Shown: in pieces, positions 17,516 through 26,247 of the stretch | Position numbering within the stretch: position 1 is the first letter of the stretch | How the letters are laid out: each line of letters begins with the position of its first letter | NCBI RefSeq assembly: GCF_028715765.1 | Contig: NZ_JAQURE010000003.1 | Location: forward strand, 1-64,000 | Source: Rhodoferax sp. | GTDB lineage: Bacteria; Pseudomonadota; Gammaproteobacteria; Burkholderiales; Burkholderiaceae_C | Direction of reading: 5' to 3' | DNA length: 64,000 bases | Notes under the pieces: model-generated | Databases searched by the model: none | What the model saw: the letters and a program-made list of their open reading frames with translations, nothing else | Told to the model about the DNA's origin: nothing | Position numbers and translations under genes: made by a program

Positions 17516-18358
17516 CTATCGATCCCGCCCCGCAAATTCCAGATTCAGATGGATCAGCCGCACCGCCTGGTTGGCGTTGGCGCGAATGTCGGTGCTCGGC
17601 GCGAGCAATTCGACCTTGTGCACGCCGGCACGCTGCAGCTCGCCGATCACCCAGGAGGGCGTCAGATCCCAGCCCAGGCCCGACTGCGCTGCCAATGCCT
17701 CCTTAAACCGTGCCTCGATGGCCTCGAAGGCGGCCATCGGCGTATCGGGGTAGAGCCAGATCCGGGCGGTCACAGTGACGGGAATGAGTTCGGCCGGCAC
17801 CACCTCGACGGTGTCGGTCAGCACCCGGATGTCGTCACGCAGCACCACGGCGCGCACGGCATTGAGTACAGCATTCGATACCGTCTGTTCTTCGCCCTTG
17901 GCCAGCACACTGATGCTTACCCGCCCAGGCTCCGGGCTGCCGACCTCTACATCCGCGACCGCGGGAGAGGCCGAGAGCGCCCAGTACCTGTAATGCGCCG
18001 CGCCACCGGCGTTGGCAAAGCCGATGATGCGTTGGCGGATGCGCAGGCGCAGCGCCTCGTCGGTCTCATCGGTCAGACGCGTGACACCATAGAAGGCCGC
18101 CAGGTGGTCGAGATCGCTACCGGTGGCAAAGGCCAGGAGGGAAGCTTTGGCCGCTGCGTTGATGCGATTCCTGAGCAGGACCTCCCGGTAAGCCGCGACC
18201 TCCAGGAGCTTGACGGCCGGGTCTGAGGCCAAGAGGGCCGAGTAGTCCGGGTAGCGGGATTGAAACTCGGTCTGCAGTTCCGAGAAGATCGTCTCGAAGG
18301 ACAGGGTCTCGATCACTGCCGGGGTTGGCAAACTCGCCAGATCGCTGAGCGTCGTCAT
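17516..18358 (-). CDS. J: Baseplate assembly protein J (gpJ)
   Basis: This 280-aa P2 gpJ homologue forms the baseplate wedge. Family signs are LEVAAYREVLLRNRINAAAK (about residues 50-69), LDHLAAFYGVTRL and the ALSASPAVADVEV motif. Its ATG comes directly after the gpW stop (TGAATG). Together with W and I it builds the wedge that triggers sheath contraction. Confidence 0.92.
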   Translation of the reverse strand: MTTLSDLASLPTPAVIETLSFETIFSELQTEFQSRYPDYSALLASDPAVKLLEVAAYREVLLRNRINAAAKASLLAFATGSDLDHLAAFYGVTRLTDETDEALRLRIRQRIIGFANAGGAAHYRYWALSASPAVADVEVGSPEPGRVSISVLAKGEEQTVSNAVLNAVRAVVLRDDIRVLTDTVEVVPAELIPVTVTARIWLYPDTPMAAFEAIEARFKEALAAQSGLGWDLTPSWVIGELQRAGVHKVELLAPSTDIRANANQAVRLIHLNLEFAGRDR

Positions 18359-18694
18359 TCACACCTCCACTGCGGTGAGCACCGTGGCCTGGCCATCGGG
18401 CAGATAGATGCCTTCCAGATCGAGCACGACTTGCCCGACTTCTGCCCTGGCGATGCGCACGCGGGTGAGCTTGAAACGCGGCTCCCAGCGCGCCAGCGCC
18501 TCGGCGGTGGCTGAATACAGATCCATGGCCAACCTCGGGGTCATCGGGCGGTCGACCAGCGTGGGCAGGCGCGAGCCATAGTCGCGACGCATCACCCGGG
18601 TGCCGATGCGAGTGGTCAGGATGTCGCGGATGCTCTGGCGCAGGTGGTCGATGCCAGCCAGGGGCTGACCGGTTTGGGCATTGATTCCGAGCAT
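18359..18694 (-). CDS. W: Baseplate wedge protein gpW (gp25-like)
   Basis: This 111-aa protein is of the GPW/gp25 family: SIRDILTTRIGTRVMRRDYG (about residues 21-40) carries the conserved Arg-rich turn, and ARWEPRFKLTRVRI sits near the C terminus. It starts sheath polymerisation on the baseplate. It lies between the PAAR tip gene and gpJ. Confidence 0.92.
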   Translation of the reverse strand: MLGINAQTGQPLAGIDHLRQSIRDILTTRIGTRVMRRDYGSRLPTLVDRPMTPRLAMDLYSATAEALARWEPRFKLTRVRIARAEVGQVVLDLEGIYLPDGQATVLTAVEV

Positions 18695-18700
18695 CGCTGA

Positions 18701-18985
18701 TTACCCTGCATAGACATTGGGTGACCCTTCGGCCACGCTCGAACCACAGGCCACCGGATCGCCGATGCGCCCGACGGCCTGACCCTCGGCAAACACACTG
18801 GAACTGCCCTCCGCCAGCAGGCTGGCGTGACAGGCGGGACCACAGCAGTGGGTCGCCCAGGCATCCCCCACCCGATGCACCGCGATGCTATTGATGAACA
18901 CCGATGCGGCAGCGGAGCTACTCGGGCGTGCCGGGAAACAGCCGTGGCCGGTGCATTGATCACCAAGACGAGTGACGGCTGGCAT
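18701..18985 (-). CDS. PAAR-motif spike tip protein
   Basis: This 94-aa protein has the PAAR layout: MPAVTRLGDQCTGHGCFPAR at the start, GGG-like turns, VGDAWATHCCGPACHASLLA with His and Cys metal ligands, and VGRIGDPVACGS. It is a sharp cone tipping the gpV spike. The start at 18985 is set by AAGGAG. That Shine-Dalgarno site lies inside one arm of the inverted repeat that precedes the divergent Fic gene, so the two may affect each other. Confidence 0.88.
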   Translation of the reverse strand: MPAVTRLGDQCTGHGCFPARPSSSAAASVFINSIAVHRVGDAWATHCCGPACHASLLAEGSSSVFAEGQAVGRIGDPVACGSSVAEGSPNVYAG

Positions 18986-18994
18986 GGCGATCTC

Positions 18995-19076
18995 CTTTAG
19001 TGTCGCGAAAGACTTGCGCGACACCATTAATGTCGCGATAATGGTTTCGCGACACTAAAGTGCGTTTAATGTCGCA
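18995..19076. promoter_or_regulatory. Nested inverted-repeat operator between PAAR and Fic genes
   Basis: A perfect 16-bp inverted repeat (CTTTAGTGTCGCGAAA at 18995-19010 and its complement at 19045-19060) encloses a second one (CGCGACA 19017-19023 / TGTCGCG 19031-19037) with a CCATTA/TAATGG pair. A fifth half-site, TGTCGCA, lies at 19070-19076. This is a dense array for an autoregulator of the Fic moron, and it overlaps the PAAR Shine-Dalgarno site. Confidence 0.75.
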
Positions 19077-19104
19077 ATTTGAGCGATGCACGACAGGAGG
19101 ACCC

Positions 19105-20499
19105 GTGGCCAGAACCATCCCGACAGACACCTACGAGTCGGTGCTTACAGCCATCGCTTGCTTTCCAGACGGCGCCAGCATCGAGCAGATTGAGGAACAT
19201 CTGTCTGCGCCGCCAAATCGTCGAACGCTGCAGCGCTGGCTCAATAACCTGATTGATCAGGAGCGAGTGCGTCGTGAAGGCCAAGGGCGCGCTGTTAAGT
19301 ATCTGCGCGGCAAAGTCGTCAGTGCTCAGGTCAATATCGTCGCAAGTGCAACCGTAACCGCTCATGCCGAAATCCTGATCCCCCTCTCACCTGAAGCAAA
19401 AGAGGTCGAGCAAAAGGTGCGGCAGCCCCTGATGTTGCGCAAACCAGTGGGTTACAACCGAGCGTTTCTGGATGAGTACCGTCCCAACGAAACCTACTAC
19501 CTCAGCCAATCGATTCGAGACGAACTGCTGTCACAGGGACAGGCCGTCAGCAGCAATGAACCGGCAGGAACTTACGCCCGGCAGCTGGCCAATCGGCTAC
19601 TGATCGACCTGTCCTGGAACTCCAGCCGACTGGAAGGCAACACATATTCCCTGTTGGAAACCGAACGGTTGATCTCAGCTGGCGAGGCCGCATCAGGCAA
19701 GGATGCACTCGAAGCGCAGATGATTCTGAATCACAAGGAAGCCATTGAGTTCTTGATCGACTCGGCCGGGGAGATTGGCTTCAATCGCTATACGCTGCTC
19801 AATCTGCACGCTTTGCTGTCGGACAACCTGCTGGACGACCCCACCGCCAGTGGTCGCTTACGCACCATCGCGGTTGGCATTGGCCAGACCACTTTCCTGC
19901 CGCTGGAAGGGCCACAACGGATCGAAGAGTGTTTTGACCAGGTGCTGGATACGGCCGCTGCCATACGAGACCCCTTCGAACAGGCGTTCTTTGCGATGGT
20001 GCATTTGCCGTATTTGCAGCCCTTTGAGGACGTCAACAAACGGGTGTCTCGCCTGGCCGCCAACATTCCGCTGATTCAACGCAATCTTTGCCCTCTGTCT
20101 TTCGTCGATGTATCGCAAAGCACCTACATCAGCGCCATGCTGGGCATCTATGAAATCAACCGTGTTGAGCTTCTGCGCGATGTATTCGTCTGGGCCTACA
20201 AACGCTCCTGTGCACGCTATTCCGCTGTGCGCCAGTCGCTAGGCGACCCTGATCCCTTCCGTTTGCAACACAGGCAGCACATCACCCAAGTGGTCGCTAC
20301 TGTGGTGCGCGAAAAGATGAGCAAGCCACAGGCCATCAGTCACATCCACCGCTTTGCACAGGAGCAGATCGAGGCCCCGGATCGCGAACGATTCATTGAA
20401 GTGGTCGAGAACCAACTGCTCAGTCTTCACGAAGGCAACATTGCCCGATATCGCCTAAGACCCAGTGAATTTCATGCTTGGCGAGAGGTCTGGAAATGA
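19105..20499 (+). CDS. Fic-family protein with N-terminal winged-helix domain (moron)
   Basis: This 464-aa protein starts at GTG 19105 because AGGAGG lies four bases upstream. Residues 10-65 look like a winged helix, which would fit binding to the repeats upstream. NSSRLEGN at 172-179 contains the S-x-x-x-E-G inhibitory motif of class II Fic proteins. The Fic loop is LQPFEDVNKRVSRLAAN (from residue 304): Gln305 sits where the catalytic His usually is, and both conserved glycines are replaced. Activity may therefore differ from standard AMPylation. It is plus-strand inside a minus-strand baseplate operon, so an acquired moron. Confidence 0.85.
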   Translation: MARTIPTDTYESVLTAIACFPDGASIEQIEEHLSAPPNRRTLQRWLNNLIDQERVRREGQGRAVKYLRGKVVSAQVNIVASATVTAHAEILIPLSPEAKEVEQKVRQPLMLRKPVGYNRAFLDEYRPNETYYLSQSIRDELLSQGQAVSSNEPAGTYARQLANRLLIDLSWNSSRLEGNTYSLLETERLISAGEAASGKDALEAQMILNHKEAIEFLIDSAGEIGFNRYTLLNLHALLSDNLLDDPTASGRLRTIAVGIGQTTFLPLEGPQRIEECFDQVLDTAAAIRDPFEQAFFAMVHLPYLQPFEDVNKRVSRLAANIPLIQRNLCPLSFVDVSQSTYISAMLGIYEINRVELLRDVFVWAYKRSCARYSAVRQSLGDPDPFRLQHRQHITQVVATVVREKMSKPQAISHIHRFAQEQIEAPDRERFIEVVENQLLSLHEGNIARYRLRPSEFHAWREVWK

Positions 20500-20678
20500 A
20501 CCCAGTGAACAGAAACGAAACGGTCGCCACAAAACTGGCGAAACTCGACCGAGACATCGAGACAGGTAATGTTCACCCTCTGCCACCCGATCTCGAAAGA
20601 TCCATGATGAAGGTGCTTGAGAATAGCGGTCGCATCGACACCAACGAAATTGAAATCACCGGGGATGTCGATTTGTAG
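20496..20678 (+). CDS. 60-aa partner of the Fic gene
   Basis: The ATG at 20496 overlaps the Fic stop codon (ATGA), so translation is coupled. The product MNPVNRNETVATKLAKLDRD... is a short, charged, mostly helical protein ending ITGDVDL. Coupled small proteins often act as antitoxins, but the Fic protein here already holds its own inhibitory helix, and no S/T-x-x-x-E-G/N motif is seen in the small protein. It ends four bases before the convergent gpV gene. Function unknown. Confidence 0.65.
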   Translation: MNPVNRNETVATKLAKLDRDIETGNVHPLPPDLERSMMKVLENSGRIDTNEIEITGDVDL

Positions 20679-20682
20679 CTGA

Positions 20683-21159
20683 TCAGTTCAGATCAATCCG
20701 GGGTGCAGTCAGCCGCGCGCCCTGATCGCTGAGTTCTAGTCGCGTCGGGCCAATCTCCAGCACGATCTTTCCACCTGCAGGAACGGCTAGGCGCCAGTGA
20801 TGCTGCGCCCGGTCGTACTCCATCACCGCTCCATCCTTGAACAGGGTCCGCGAGACGTCTGCTGAATCGGCCGGAGCAGGATGCTCGCTGCGGTAGATCG
20901 ATCCGACCACCACACCTTGGTTGAGATCGCCACCTGGCGCGACCAGCAATACCTGCTCACCGGGCTCTGGTGGATGCCAGGTCCGGTCGAGTCCTGCGCG
21001 CACCGTCGCAAAGGGCAGCCAGCCCGTGGTGATGGGACCGGCCTGCACCCGCACGCGGGCACGAGCCGTGTCGAGCGCCACCACTTGGCCCATCAGCGCC
21101 ACATTGCTGATGCGCCGCTCCGCCTCGGTCATGTCCTGGTGCAGGTTGCGCTGGCTCAT
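20683..21159 (-). CDS. V: Baseplate spike protein V (gpV)
   Basis: This 158-aa P2 gpV homologue is the membrane-piercing spike. MTEAERRISNVALMGQVVAL leads into an OB-fold (RVRVQAGPITTGWLPF, then PGEQVLLVAPGGDLNQGVVV), and the C-terminal beta-helix part follows. It overlaps the upstream gene by four bases (ATGA). In P2 V is directly followed by W; here PAAR and the inverted Fic moron are inserted between them. Confidence 0.92.
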   Translation of the reverse strand: MSQRNLHQDMTEAERRISNVALMGQVVALDTARARVRVQAGPITTGWLPFATVRAGLDRTWHPPEPGEQVLLVAPGGDLNQGVVVGSIYRSEHPAPADSADVSRTLFKDGAVMEYDRAQHHWRLAVPAGGKIVLEIGPTRLELSDQGARLTAPRIDLN

Positions 21160-21713
21160 GAACCTGGCTCCCGGTACTGGGTGCCGACCGGCTGATAGCT
21201 GTGCTCATGGCGAGTGCCGATCTCCGGCACCCAACTCACCAGCACCTGCAGCGGCAATTGACCTTCTGTCACTTCAACGGGTTTCGTCCAGTAGCTGACC
21301 TCGAACGACAGGCGAGCAGCCAGCACCGGCGTATCGCCCTCTCCACCATGATCAACCTCGGTACGGGTGAGGCGCGTACCTTCCACCAGTAGGCCCAGGG
21401 TCTCATCAGCATCGAGGGTGGCTTCCACCGCCTGCGCCAGGAGATCTGCCTCTTCGGCAGCGGCTTCGCCACTGGCGATGATCTCGACCGACAACTCCAA
21501 CTTCCGATAACGCAGCCCCGGATCGGCGTTGGGCTGATCCTCGATGCGCTCGTCCCGTGTGTAGATCAGGACGGCCGGCAACTTGCCGGCAAAGAGCGGC
21601 GTGCTGCGGTGGATGCTGATGCGTGCGGGGGTAATGCGCGCATCCACCTTCGGCAAATTTGCAGAAAGTTGGGCTGCCACCGCCTCACGGATCAGGGTGC
21701 GCGGATGCTTCAT
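21156..21713 (-). CDS. Putative tail completion/terminator protein
   Basis: This 185-aa protein starts at ATG 21713 because GGGAGG lies eight bases upstream. LPAVLIYTRDERIED and YRKLELSVEIIA give the pattern of the phage tail-terminator fold (lambda gpU-like): an alpha/beta protein with one long strand. It lies between the head-tail connector and gpV, the position of tail completion genes. The assignment rests on pattern and position. Confidence 0.6.
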   Translation of the reverse strand: MKHPRTLIREAVAAQLSANLPKVDARITPARISIHRSTPLFAGKLPAVLIYTRDERIEDQPNADPGLRYRKLELSVEIIASGEAAAEEADLLAQAVEATLDADETLGLLVEGTRLTRTEVDHGGEGDTPVLAARLSFEVSYWTKPVEVTEGQLPLQVLVSWVPEIGTRHEHSYQPVGTQYREPGS

Positions 21714-22047
21714 GGCCACTGCCTCCCTTGTGCAGCATCAATTTCAGAAAGCCGTGCCCATCGGGTCGCACCTCGACGATCAGGTAGAGCACACCTTGCA
21801 CCGTCACCACATCACCTTCAGTCGGGGTAGCCGGCAGATCCGCCTGTCGCACCTCCAGCACCGGCTGCACCATGGACACCGGCACACCCGTGCTGGCATC
21901 CACCTCCTGGTGCGCCGCCGAGAACACGCCCCGACCTGGCAACGCCTCGGCTTGCCCTTCAAGGTGAAACACCACCGGCTCACCGAAGGTGGTGAGCACG
22001 ATGGCGGACATGGCCCGGGTCAAGTCACCGAAGACCGTCATGACCAT
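21685..22047 (-). CDS. Head-tail joining protein (lambda FII-like)
   Basis: This 120-aa protein has FGEPVVFHLEGQAEALPGRG near residue 20 and VLYLIVEVRPDGHGFLKLML near the C terminus, as in phage attachment proteins of the lambda gpFII / Gifsy-2 type. ATG 22047 overlaps the capsid stop (TGATG), which decides the start. It bridges lambda-like head and P2-like tail modules. Confidence 0.75.
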   Translation of the reverse strand: MVMTVFGDLTRAMSAIVLTTFGEPVVFHLEGQAEALPGRGVFSAAHQEVDASTGVPVSMVQPVLEVRQADLPATPTEGDVVTVQGVLYLIVEVRPDGHGFLKLMLHKGGSGHEASAHPDP

Positions 22048-23075
22048 CACCAGCCGTTGCTAGAGAAGAGCCGCACGGTCAGCGCCGGGCGTTTCACAAT
22101 CGGCAGCGGGTTGGACTGGGTGTAGATGTCGACGCCGGTACCGTTCGGACGCGCCAGCTGGTGGGCGTAGAGCTCCTGGCCGTAGGTGCCAACCGCCTCC
22201 ATCAGGTTCGCCGGGGCGAAGTAGGTGCGGAAGGTGTCCAGCGTACCCAGGGGGAACGCCACCCCTTCGCGCGGCGGGATCAGGCGAACGCTGGTGCCGT
22301 TGGCCAGCGTCACCGTGCCGAAATATTCCTCGAACAGGATCGAGCCAAAGCGGAAGCCCCGGCGCACATCGTCGCGCAGCGGGTTGGTGCCGGCGGTGCC
22401 TTGGTAGAAGGTGTAGGCCTCCTTGACGGTCTTGTGCTTGACCAGGGCATCGAAGAACTCGGGGCTGACCAGGGCGTGGATGGTGGTCATCATCTCGCCC
22501 TTCAAGTTCTCCTCGATGTGGCGGGCCACCTGGGTGCAGTGAATGACCATGTCCTCGGTACCACCGAACACAAAATCCACCTCGGGCTTCTGGATGTCGA
22601 ACTCGTCGTGCCAGTCGTAGAGGGTGTTACCAGCACCATCCTTGGTAATCCCCAGCAAGGCGTTCACACGCATGTACTCCAGCGTCTGCGCGTGCTTGGC
22701 GCGCATTCGGGCGAGCTTGCGGGTCATCACCGTGACCAGCGGATCTTCACCAACGGCCAGCCCCAGCCCCCGGATGCCCTGGATCTCCTCGGGTAGCACC
22801 ACGTCGTTGTGCGGGATATGGGGCACAGCAAACGAGCGCACCGAGCGTTTGTCGGTGGTACCAACAGTCGCCGGAGCCCCCGGCGCTACCGCCGGCAGCA
22901 GCCGCAGTTCGCCTTCGATGGACTCGATGGTGACGTTGCGCTGCGAGATAGGCTCGGGTGCAAACAGCCCCAACTGGCCCACCCGGCCATAAGGGTTGGG
23001 CAGCATCTGGATGGCTGCCGACATCTCGGCCAGCGTGAAGCCGCCGGCGTCGAAAGGATTGACGATCACGGTCAT
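22047..23075 (-). CDS. E: Major capsid protein, lambda gpE family
   Basis: This 342-aa protein is close to lambda gpE in length (341 aa). Family features are PNPYGRVGQLGLFAPEPISQ near the start, RSFAVPHIPHNDVVLPEEIQ, and the E-loop/spine region near residue 130 (RMRAKHAQTLEYMRVNALLG). The C-terminal IKRPALTVRLFSSNGW is typical. It is built on the C/Nu3 scaffold and decorated by D. Confidence 0.93.
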   Translation of the reverse strand: MTVIVNPFDAGGFTLAEMSAAIQMLPNPYGRVGQLGLFAPEPISQRNVTIESIEGELRLLPAVAPGAPATVGTTDKRSVRSFAVPHIPHNDVVLPEEIQGIRGLGLAVGEDPLVTVMTRKLARMRAKHAQTLEYMRVNALLGITKDGAGNTLYDWHDEFDIQKPEVDFVFGGTEDMVIHCTQVARHIEENLKGEMMTTIHALVSPEFFDALVKHKTVKEAYTFYQGTAGTNPLRDDVRRGFRFGSILFEEYFGTVTLANGTSVRLIPPREGVAFPLGTLDTFRTYFAPANLMEAVGTYGQELYAHQLARPNGTGVDIYTQSNPLPIVKRPALTVRLFSSNGW

Positions 23076-23089
23076 GAGGAAACTCCTGT

Positions 23090-23482
23090 TCAGGCAGCGG
23101 CGCGCACGACGATGCCGTGGGCTGCCAGTTGCTGGTGTTTGAGGGATTGGGCGGCAGCGTCCGTGACCGAGGCATCAAAGGTCAAGGCACGGTCGGCGAC
23201 GATCACCTGCCCGCGCGCGAGCACCACGGCTTGGGTATCGGTGTCAGAGGCAGACACAGCGTGCAGCAGCACGGCCGACGCAATCTCGGCACCTTCGATG
23301 CCTGTGGTCGAAGCAGCCGGCGACAAGGCATAGACGCCCGTGGCGGTGATGCGGCCGAGTACGGCGCCCAGGGGATAGGCGGCACCGGCCTTCAGGGTCA
23401 CGGTCTCGCGGGTGTAGTCCGGGTCGGACTCGCGCTTGATCAGATCACCGAGGGTCGCAGGCGAAATCAAAGGTGTGCTCAT
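23090..23482 (-). CDS. D: Head decoration protein D
   Basis: This 130-aa protein matches lambda gpD: SDPDYTRETVTLKAGAAYPL near the start and ASAVLLHAVSASDTDTQAVV in the middle. It stabilises the expanded capsid. The ATG directly follows the protease-scaffold stop. It lies between C/Nu3 and E exactly as in lambda. Confidence 0.9.
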   Translation of the reverse strand: MSTPLISPATLGDLIKRESDPDYTRETVTLKAGAAYPLGAVLGRITATGVYALSPAASTTGIEGAEIASAVLLHAVSASDTDTQAVVLARGQVIVADRALTFDASVTDAAAQSLKHQQLAAHGIVVRAAA

Positions 23483-23865
23483 TTACGGGCTCCATAAGCT
23501 TGGGCCGCTTTGACCAAGGGGCTGTCAGCGACGGATTGGGGTTTGGTTTGGGGTTGCTGTGGGGCCTCGGCGACGATGTCTTGCGCCACATCGCGCTCAG
23601 CGGCCTGCTTCAGCACCGACTGACGCAGTGCATCCGGAGTGACACCACGGGCCAAGGCCTGCGCCGGATCGACGGTGACCCCGAGGCGTTTGGCCTGGGC
23701 GGCGATCTCGGTGAGCTCGGCAAGCTGGCGGCGCAGTCGCTGCTCCACTTGGGCAGTGATGGCCGCCTCATCGAGCGGCGGCGGGGTTTGCGGTGACTGC
23801 GCCGGGGTCGGGGCTGTGTTCTCTTGGGTGTCGTCCACCGGCGTGACAGGGTTGTGATCATTCAT
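23479..23865 (-). CDS. Nu3: Nested scaffold protein (Nu3-like), internal start
   Basis: This is the same frame and stop as the protease gene. The ATG at 23865 (MNDHNPVTPVDDTQENTAP) is preceded by AAGGAG seven bases upstream, a better site than many real starts in the window. The 128-aa product is acidic, Pro-rich and then helical (EAAITAQVEQRLRRQLAELT), as scaffolds are. Lambda makes Nu3 in the same way. Confidence 0.7.
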   Translation of the reverse strand: MNDHNPVTPVDDTQENTAPTPAQSPQTPPPLDEAAITAQVEQRLRRQLAELTEIAAQAKRLGVTVDPAQALARGVTPDALRQSVLKQAAERDVAQDIVAEAPQQPQTKPQSVADSPLVKAAQAYGARK

Positions 23866-24795
23866 GGAGATCTCCTTCGGGGATGGTTGGGATCGGGAAG
23901 TGGTGCGGGTGGCCGACAGTGCGGCGGCCTTGTTGCGCAGGCTGCGACCCGCAGACATCGCCAGCTTGCGTTGCAGGGCCGTGACCGCCTCATTGCGGGT
24001 GCCGATCTGATCGGCCAGGCCTGCCTGCAGAGCCGCCTCACCGCGATAGACGCGGGCTTCGGTGTCACGAATCGATTCGGGTGTCAGACGCCGAAACCCG
24101 GCGACCAGGCTGATGAACTGCTGGTGCAGCTGCTCGATGTCGGCCTGGATATCGGCAGCCACTATCGCTGGCAGCGGCGCGTGCGGATGGCCATCGACCT
24201 TGTGGGCACCGGCGTGCAGGAAGGTGTAGGTCATCCCGGCTTTGGCATCGGCCACCGACTCATCAACGTGCACCGCAACCACCCCGATGGACCCCACCTC
24301 GGCGGTGCGGGTGAGCCACAGGCGGTCAGCGGCACAGGCAATCGCGTAGGCGGCAGAGAGTGCGGCTTCATCGGCAATCGCCCACAGCGGTTTGCCCGAG
24401 GTCTGCGCCAGCTGCCGCAGGCGCTGGGCGAGATCGAACACACCACCGGCTTCGCCGCCGCTGGAGTCAATCTCTAGGAGCACGGCCTTGACCATCGGAT
24501 CGGCAAAGGCCTGGCAGGCCTGCGCCTCGATGTCGTGGTAGCTGGTCAGGCCACTGGCCGCGCCGAGATACGACGAGCGGCGCACCAGCGTGCCGAGGAC
24601 CGGGAGGATGGCGATGCCCTCCAGGATTTGGAGGCCACCGGTCATCCCGCCATCGACATTGGCCGGCGGTGGCGTGGCGAGCGTGTCGCCCGCCATCTTT
24701 CTGGCCACGACCCCAAGAATCACTTCGAGTTTGGGGCGCGCAATCAGGAGCGGCGTCCCGTACAGGCGGGACGCCAGGTAAGGCAAATCGGTCAT
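23479..24795 (-). CDS. C: S49-family capsid protease (lambda C) fused to scaffold
   Basis: This 438-aa protein is a prohead protease. Residues 60-290 are the S49 domain, with Ser147 in AALSAAYAIA and Lys199 in GAHKVDG as the likely Ser/Lys pair. Residues 311-438 are Pro/Gln/Ala-rich scaffold. A second in-frame start at 23865 with AAGGAG allows separate production of the scaffold, as in lambda C/Nu3. ATG 24795 starts MTDLPYLASRLYGTPLLIAR. Confidence 0.9.
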   Translation of the reverse strand: MTDLPYLASRLYGTPLLIARPKLEVILGVVARKMAGDTLATPPPANVDGGMTGGLQILEGIAILPVLGTLVRRSSYLGAASGLTSYHDIEAQACQAFADPMVKAVLLEIDSSGGEAGGVFDLAQRLRQLAQTSGKPLWAIADEAALSAAYAIACAADRLWLTRTAEVGSIGVVAVHVDESVADAKAGMTYTFLHAGAHKVDGHPHAPLPAIVAADIQADIEQLHQQFISLVAGFRRLTPESIRDTEARVYRGEAALQAGLADQIGTRNEAVTALQRKLAMSAGRSLRNKAAALSATRTTSRSQPSPKEISMNDHNPVTPVDDTQENTAPTPAQSPQTPPPLDEAAITAQVEQRLRRQLAELTEIAAQAKRLGVTVDPAQALARGVTPDALRQSVLKQAAERDVAQDIVAEAPQQPQTKPQSVADSPLVKAAQAYGARK

Positions 24796-24804
24796 GGGAA
24801 TTCC

Positions 24805-26247
24805 TCAGTTCGAGGGGGCTGGCGGTGGTGCCTGCGCGGGCACTGGCACAGGCTCCCGCCCAAAGCGCAGCCCTAGGCTGTCCTCGCGCCGGTGGTCGCC
24901 TGCGATCTCTGCATCGACCATGGCCGCATCGAAGCCCCGCTCGGCAATGGCCTGGGTACGCGACTTGAGTCCTGCCTCAATGGCGTTGATCTCGGCGCGA
25001 ATGTCCTTCAAGGGATCGACCCAGTCCCAGCGTGGCGGCAGCCAGCTGCAGTCCAGATAGTCGGCGCGGCGTTGCTCGTAGTCAGGCAGGTCCAACGCCC
25101 CCGAGAGCACCGCCGTGTCCATCCAGCGCGCCCACACCGCCCGGCACAGCTGAAACACCAGCACCGAGTGCTGGAAGGCTTCAATACGGCGGCGAAACTC
25201 CAAGAGCGCCGCGCGGGTGTTCGAGTAGTTGGCCTTCAACATATCCGCCGAGAGGTTGGCATAGGGCAAGCCCAGCGCGGCGGCCACCTGCAGCAAGGTG
25301 CGGTACTGAAACGACTCGTAGTTGCCCCCGACATCGGCCGGGGTCGAGAAGGTGATGTCCTCGCCGTCGTCCAGGATCTGGAGTTGCCCGGGTTCGAGCG
25401 GCAGCAGCGGCTCGCCCCGGTCATCGGTTTCATTACCGTTGTCGAAGTCGCGCTCGGGCCGGCGCACGAAGCCGACGAACATCGCCGCGACCTTCTTGCG
25501 GTCGAGCTCAGCGTCGTCGTACTGATCGAGCAGAAAGAGCTTCACCAGCGCCGGAGAGAAGCGCGACACCCCGCGCAACTGCCCGGCATCCACCGGATCA
25601 ACGATGTGCAGCACCGACTCGGCCGGCACCCGCACCGTCTCCCCGGCCAGGCCCGGATCGGTGATGTCGCCCGGGTGGCGGCGCAGGAAGTGGTAAGCGA
25701 CGCGCCGACCGATGCGGTCGAACTCGATGCCTTGGCGGATGCGGTGGCCGTTGTCGAGTGCCTGGTTGTGGTTCAGGGGCAGCATCTCGGCCGGGAGCAT
25801 CTGCAACTGCAGCGGCACGCTCAGGCCATCCTCCGGCCGGCGTGGGCGGATGCGGAAGAACACTTCGCCAGCGATGAAGAGCTCCCGGGCGGCCCGGCGC
25901 TGCTGGCCGTAGAAATCGGTCAACCCCTCGGCGTCCGACTCGTCGGTCCAGCGCAGCCACAGCCGTTGCACCCGATCCTTGAGCACCGCATCGGCAATAC
26001 CCGAGGAGGGCTTGATGCCCGTGCCCACGGCATTGCCGGCCCAGGACTCGACCGCATTGGCGGCGTAGCCGTTGTTGCGGATGAGATACCGGGCACGGGC
26101 GGTCATGTCGGCGCCGGCCGCCTGGATCAGGGTGTTGACGTGGGCACGGCTGGCTTGAAAAGTCTTGAGGCGGCGGGCGGACAGTCCGCCCTCGAAGCCC
26201 CCCACCATGGCACCCACCATGCGGCGCAGGTTCTTGAGCATCCCCAT
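24805..26247 (-). CDS. B: Portal protein, lambda gpB family
   Basis: This 480-aa protein forms the dodecameric DNA gate. Marks of the lambda portal family are ARYLIRNNGYAANAVESWAG (about residues 52-71), WIDESDAEG-like text and VLHIVDPVDAGQLRGVSRFS. ATG 26247 overlaps the gpW stop (TGATG), which I use to fix the start. It carries the usual acidic C-terminal tail. Confidence 0.92.
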   Translation of the reverse strand: MGMLKNLRRMVGAMVGGFEGGLSARRLKTFQASRAHVNTLIQAAGADMTARARYLIRNNGYAANAVESWAGNAVGTGIKPSSGIADAVLKDRVQRLWLRWTDESDAEGLTDFYGQQRRAARELFIAGEVFFRIRPRRPEDGLSVPLQLQMLPAEMLPLNHNQALDNGHRIRQGIEFDRIGRRVAYHFLRRHPGDITDPGLAGETVRVPAESVLHIVDPVDAGQLRGVSRFSPALVKLFLLDQYDDAELDRKKVAAMFVGFVRRPERDFDNGNETDDRGEPLLPLEPGQLQILDDGEDITFSTPADVGGNYESFQYRTLLQVAAALGLPYANLSADMLKANYSNTRAALLEFRRRIEAFQHSVLVFQLCRAVWARWMDTAVLSGALDLPDYEQRRADYLDCSWLPPRWDWVDPLKDIRAEINAIEAGLKSRTQAIAERGFDAAMVDAEIAGDHRREDSLGLRFGREPVPVPAQAPPPAPSN

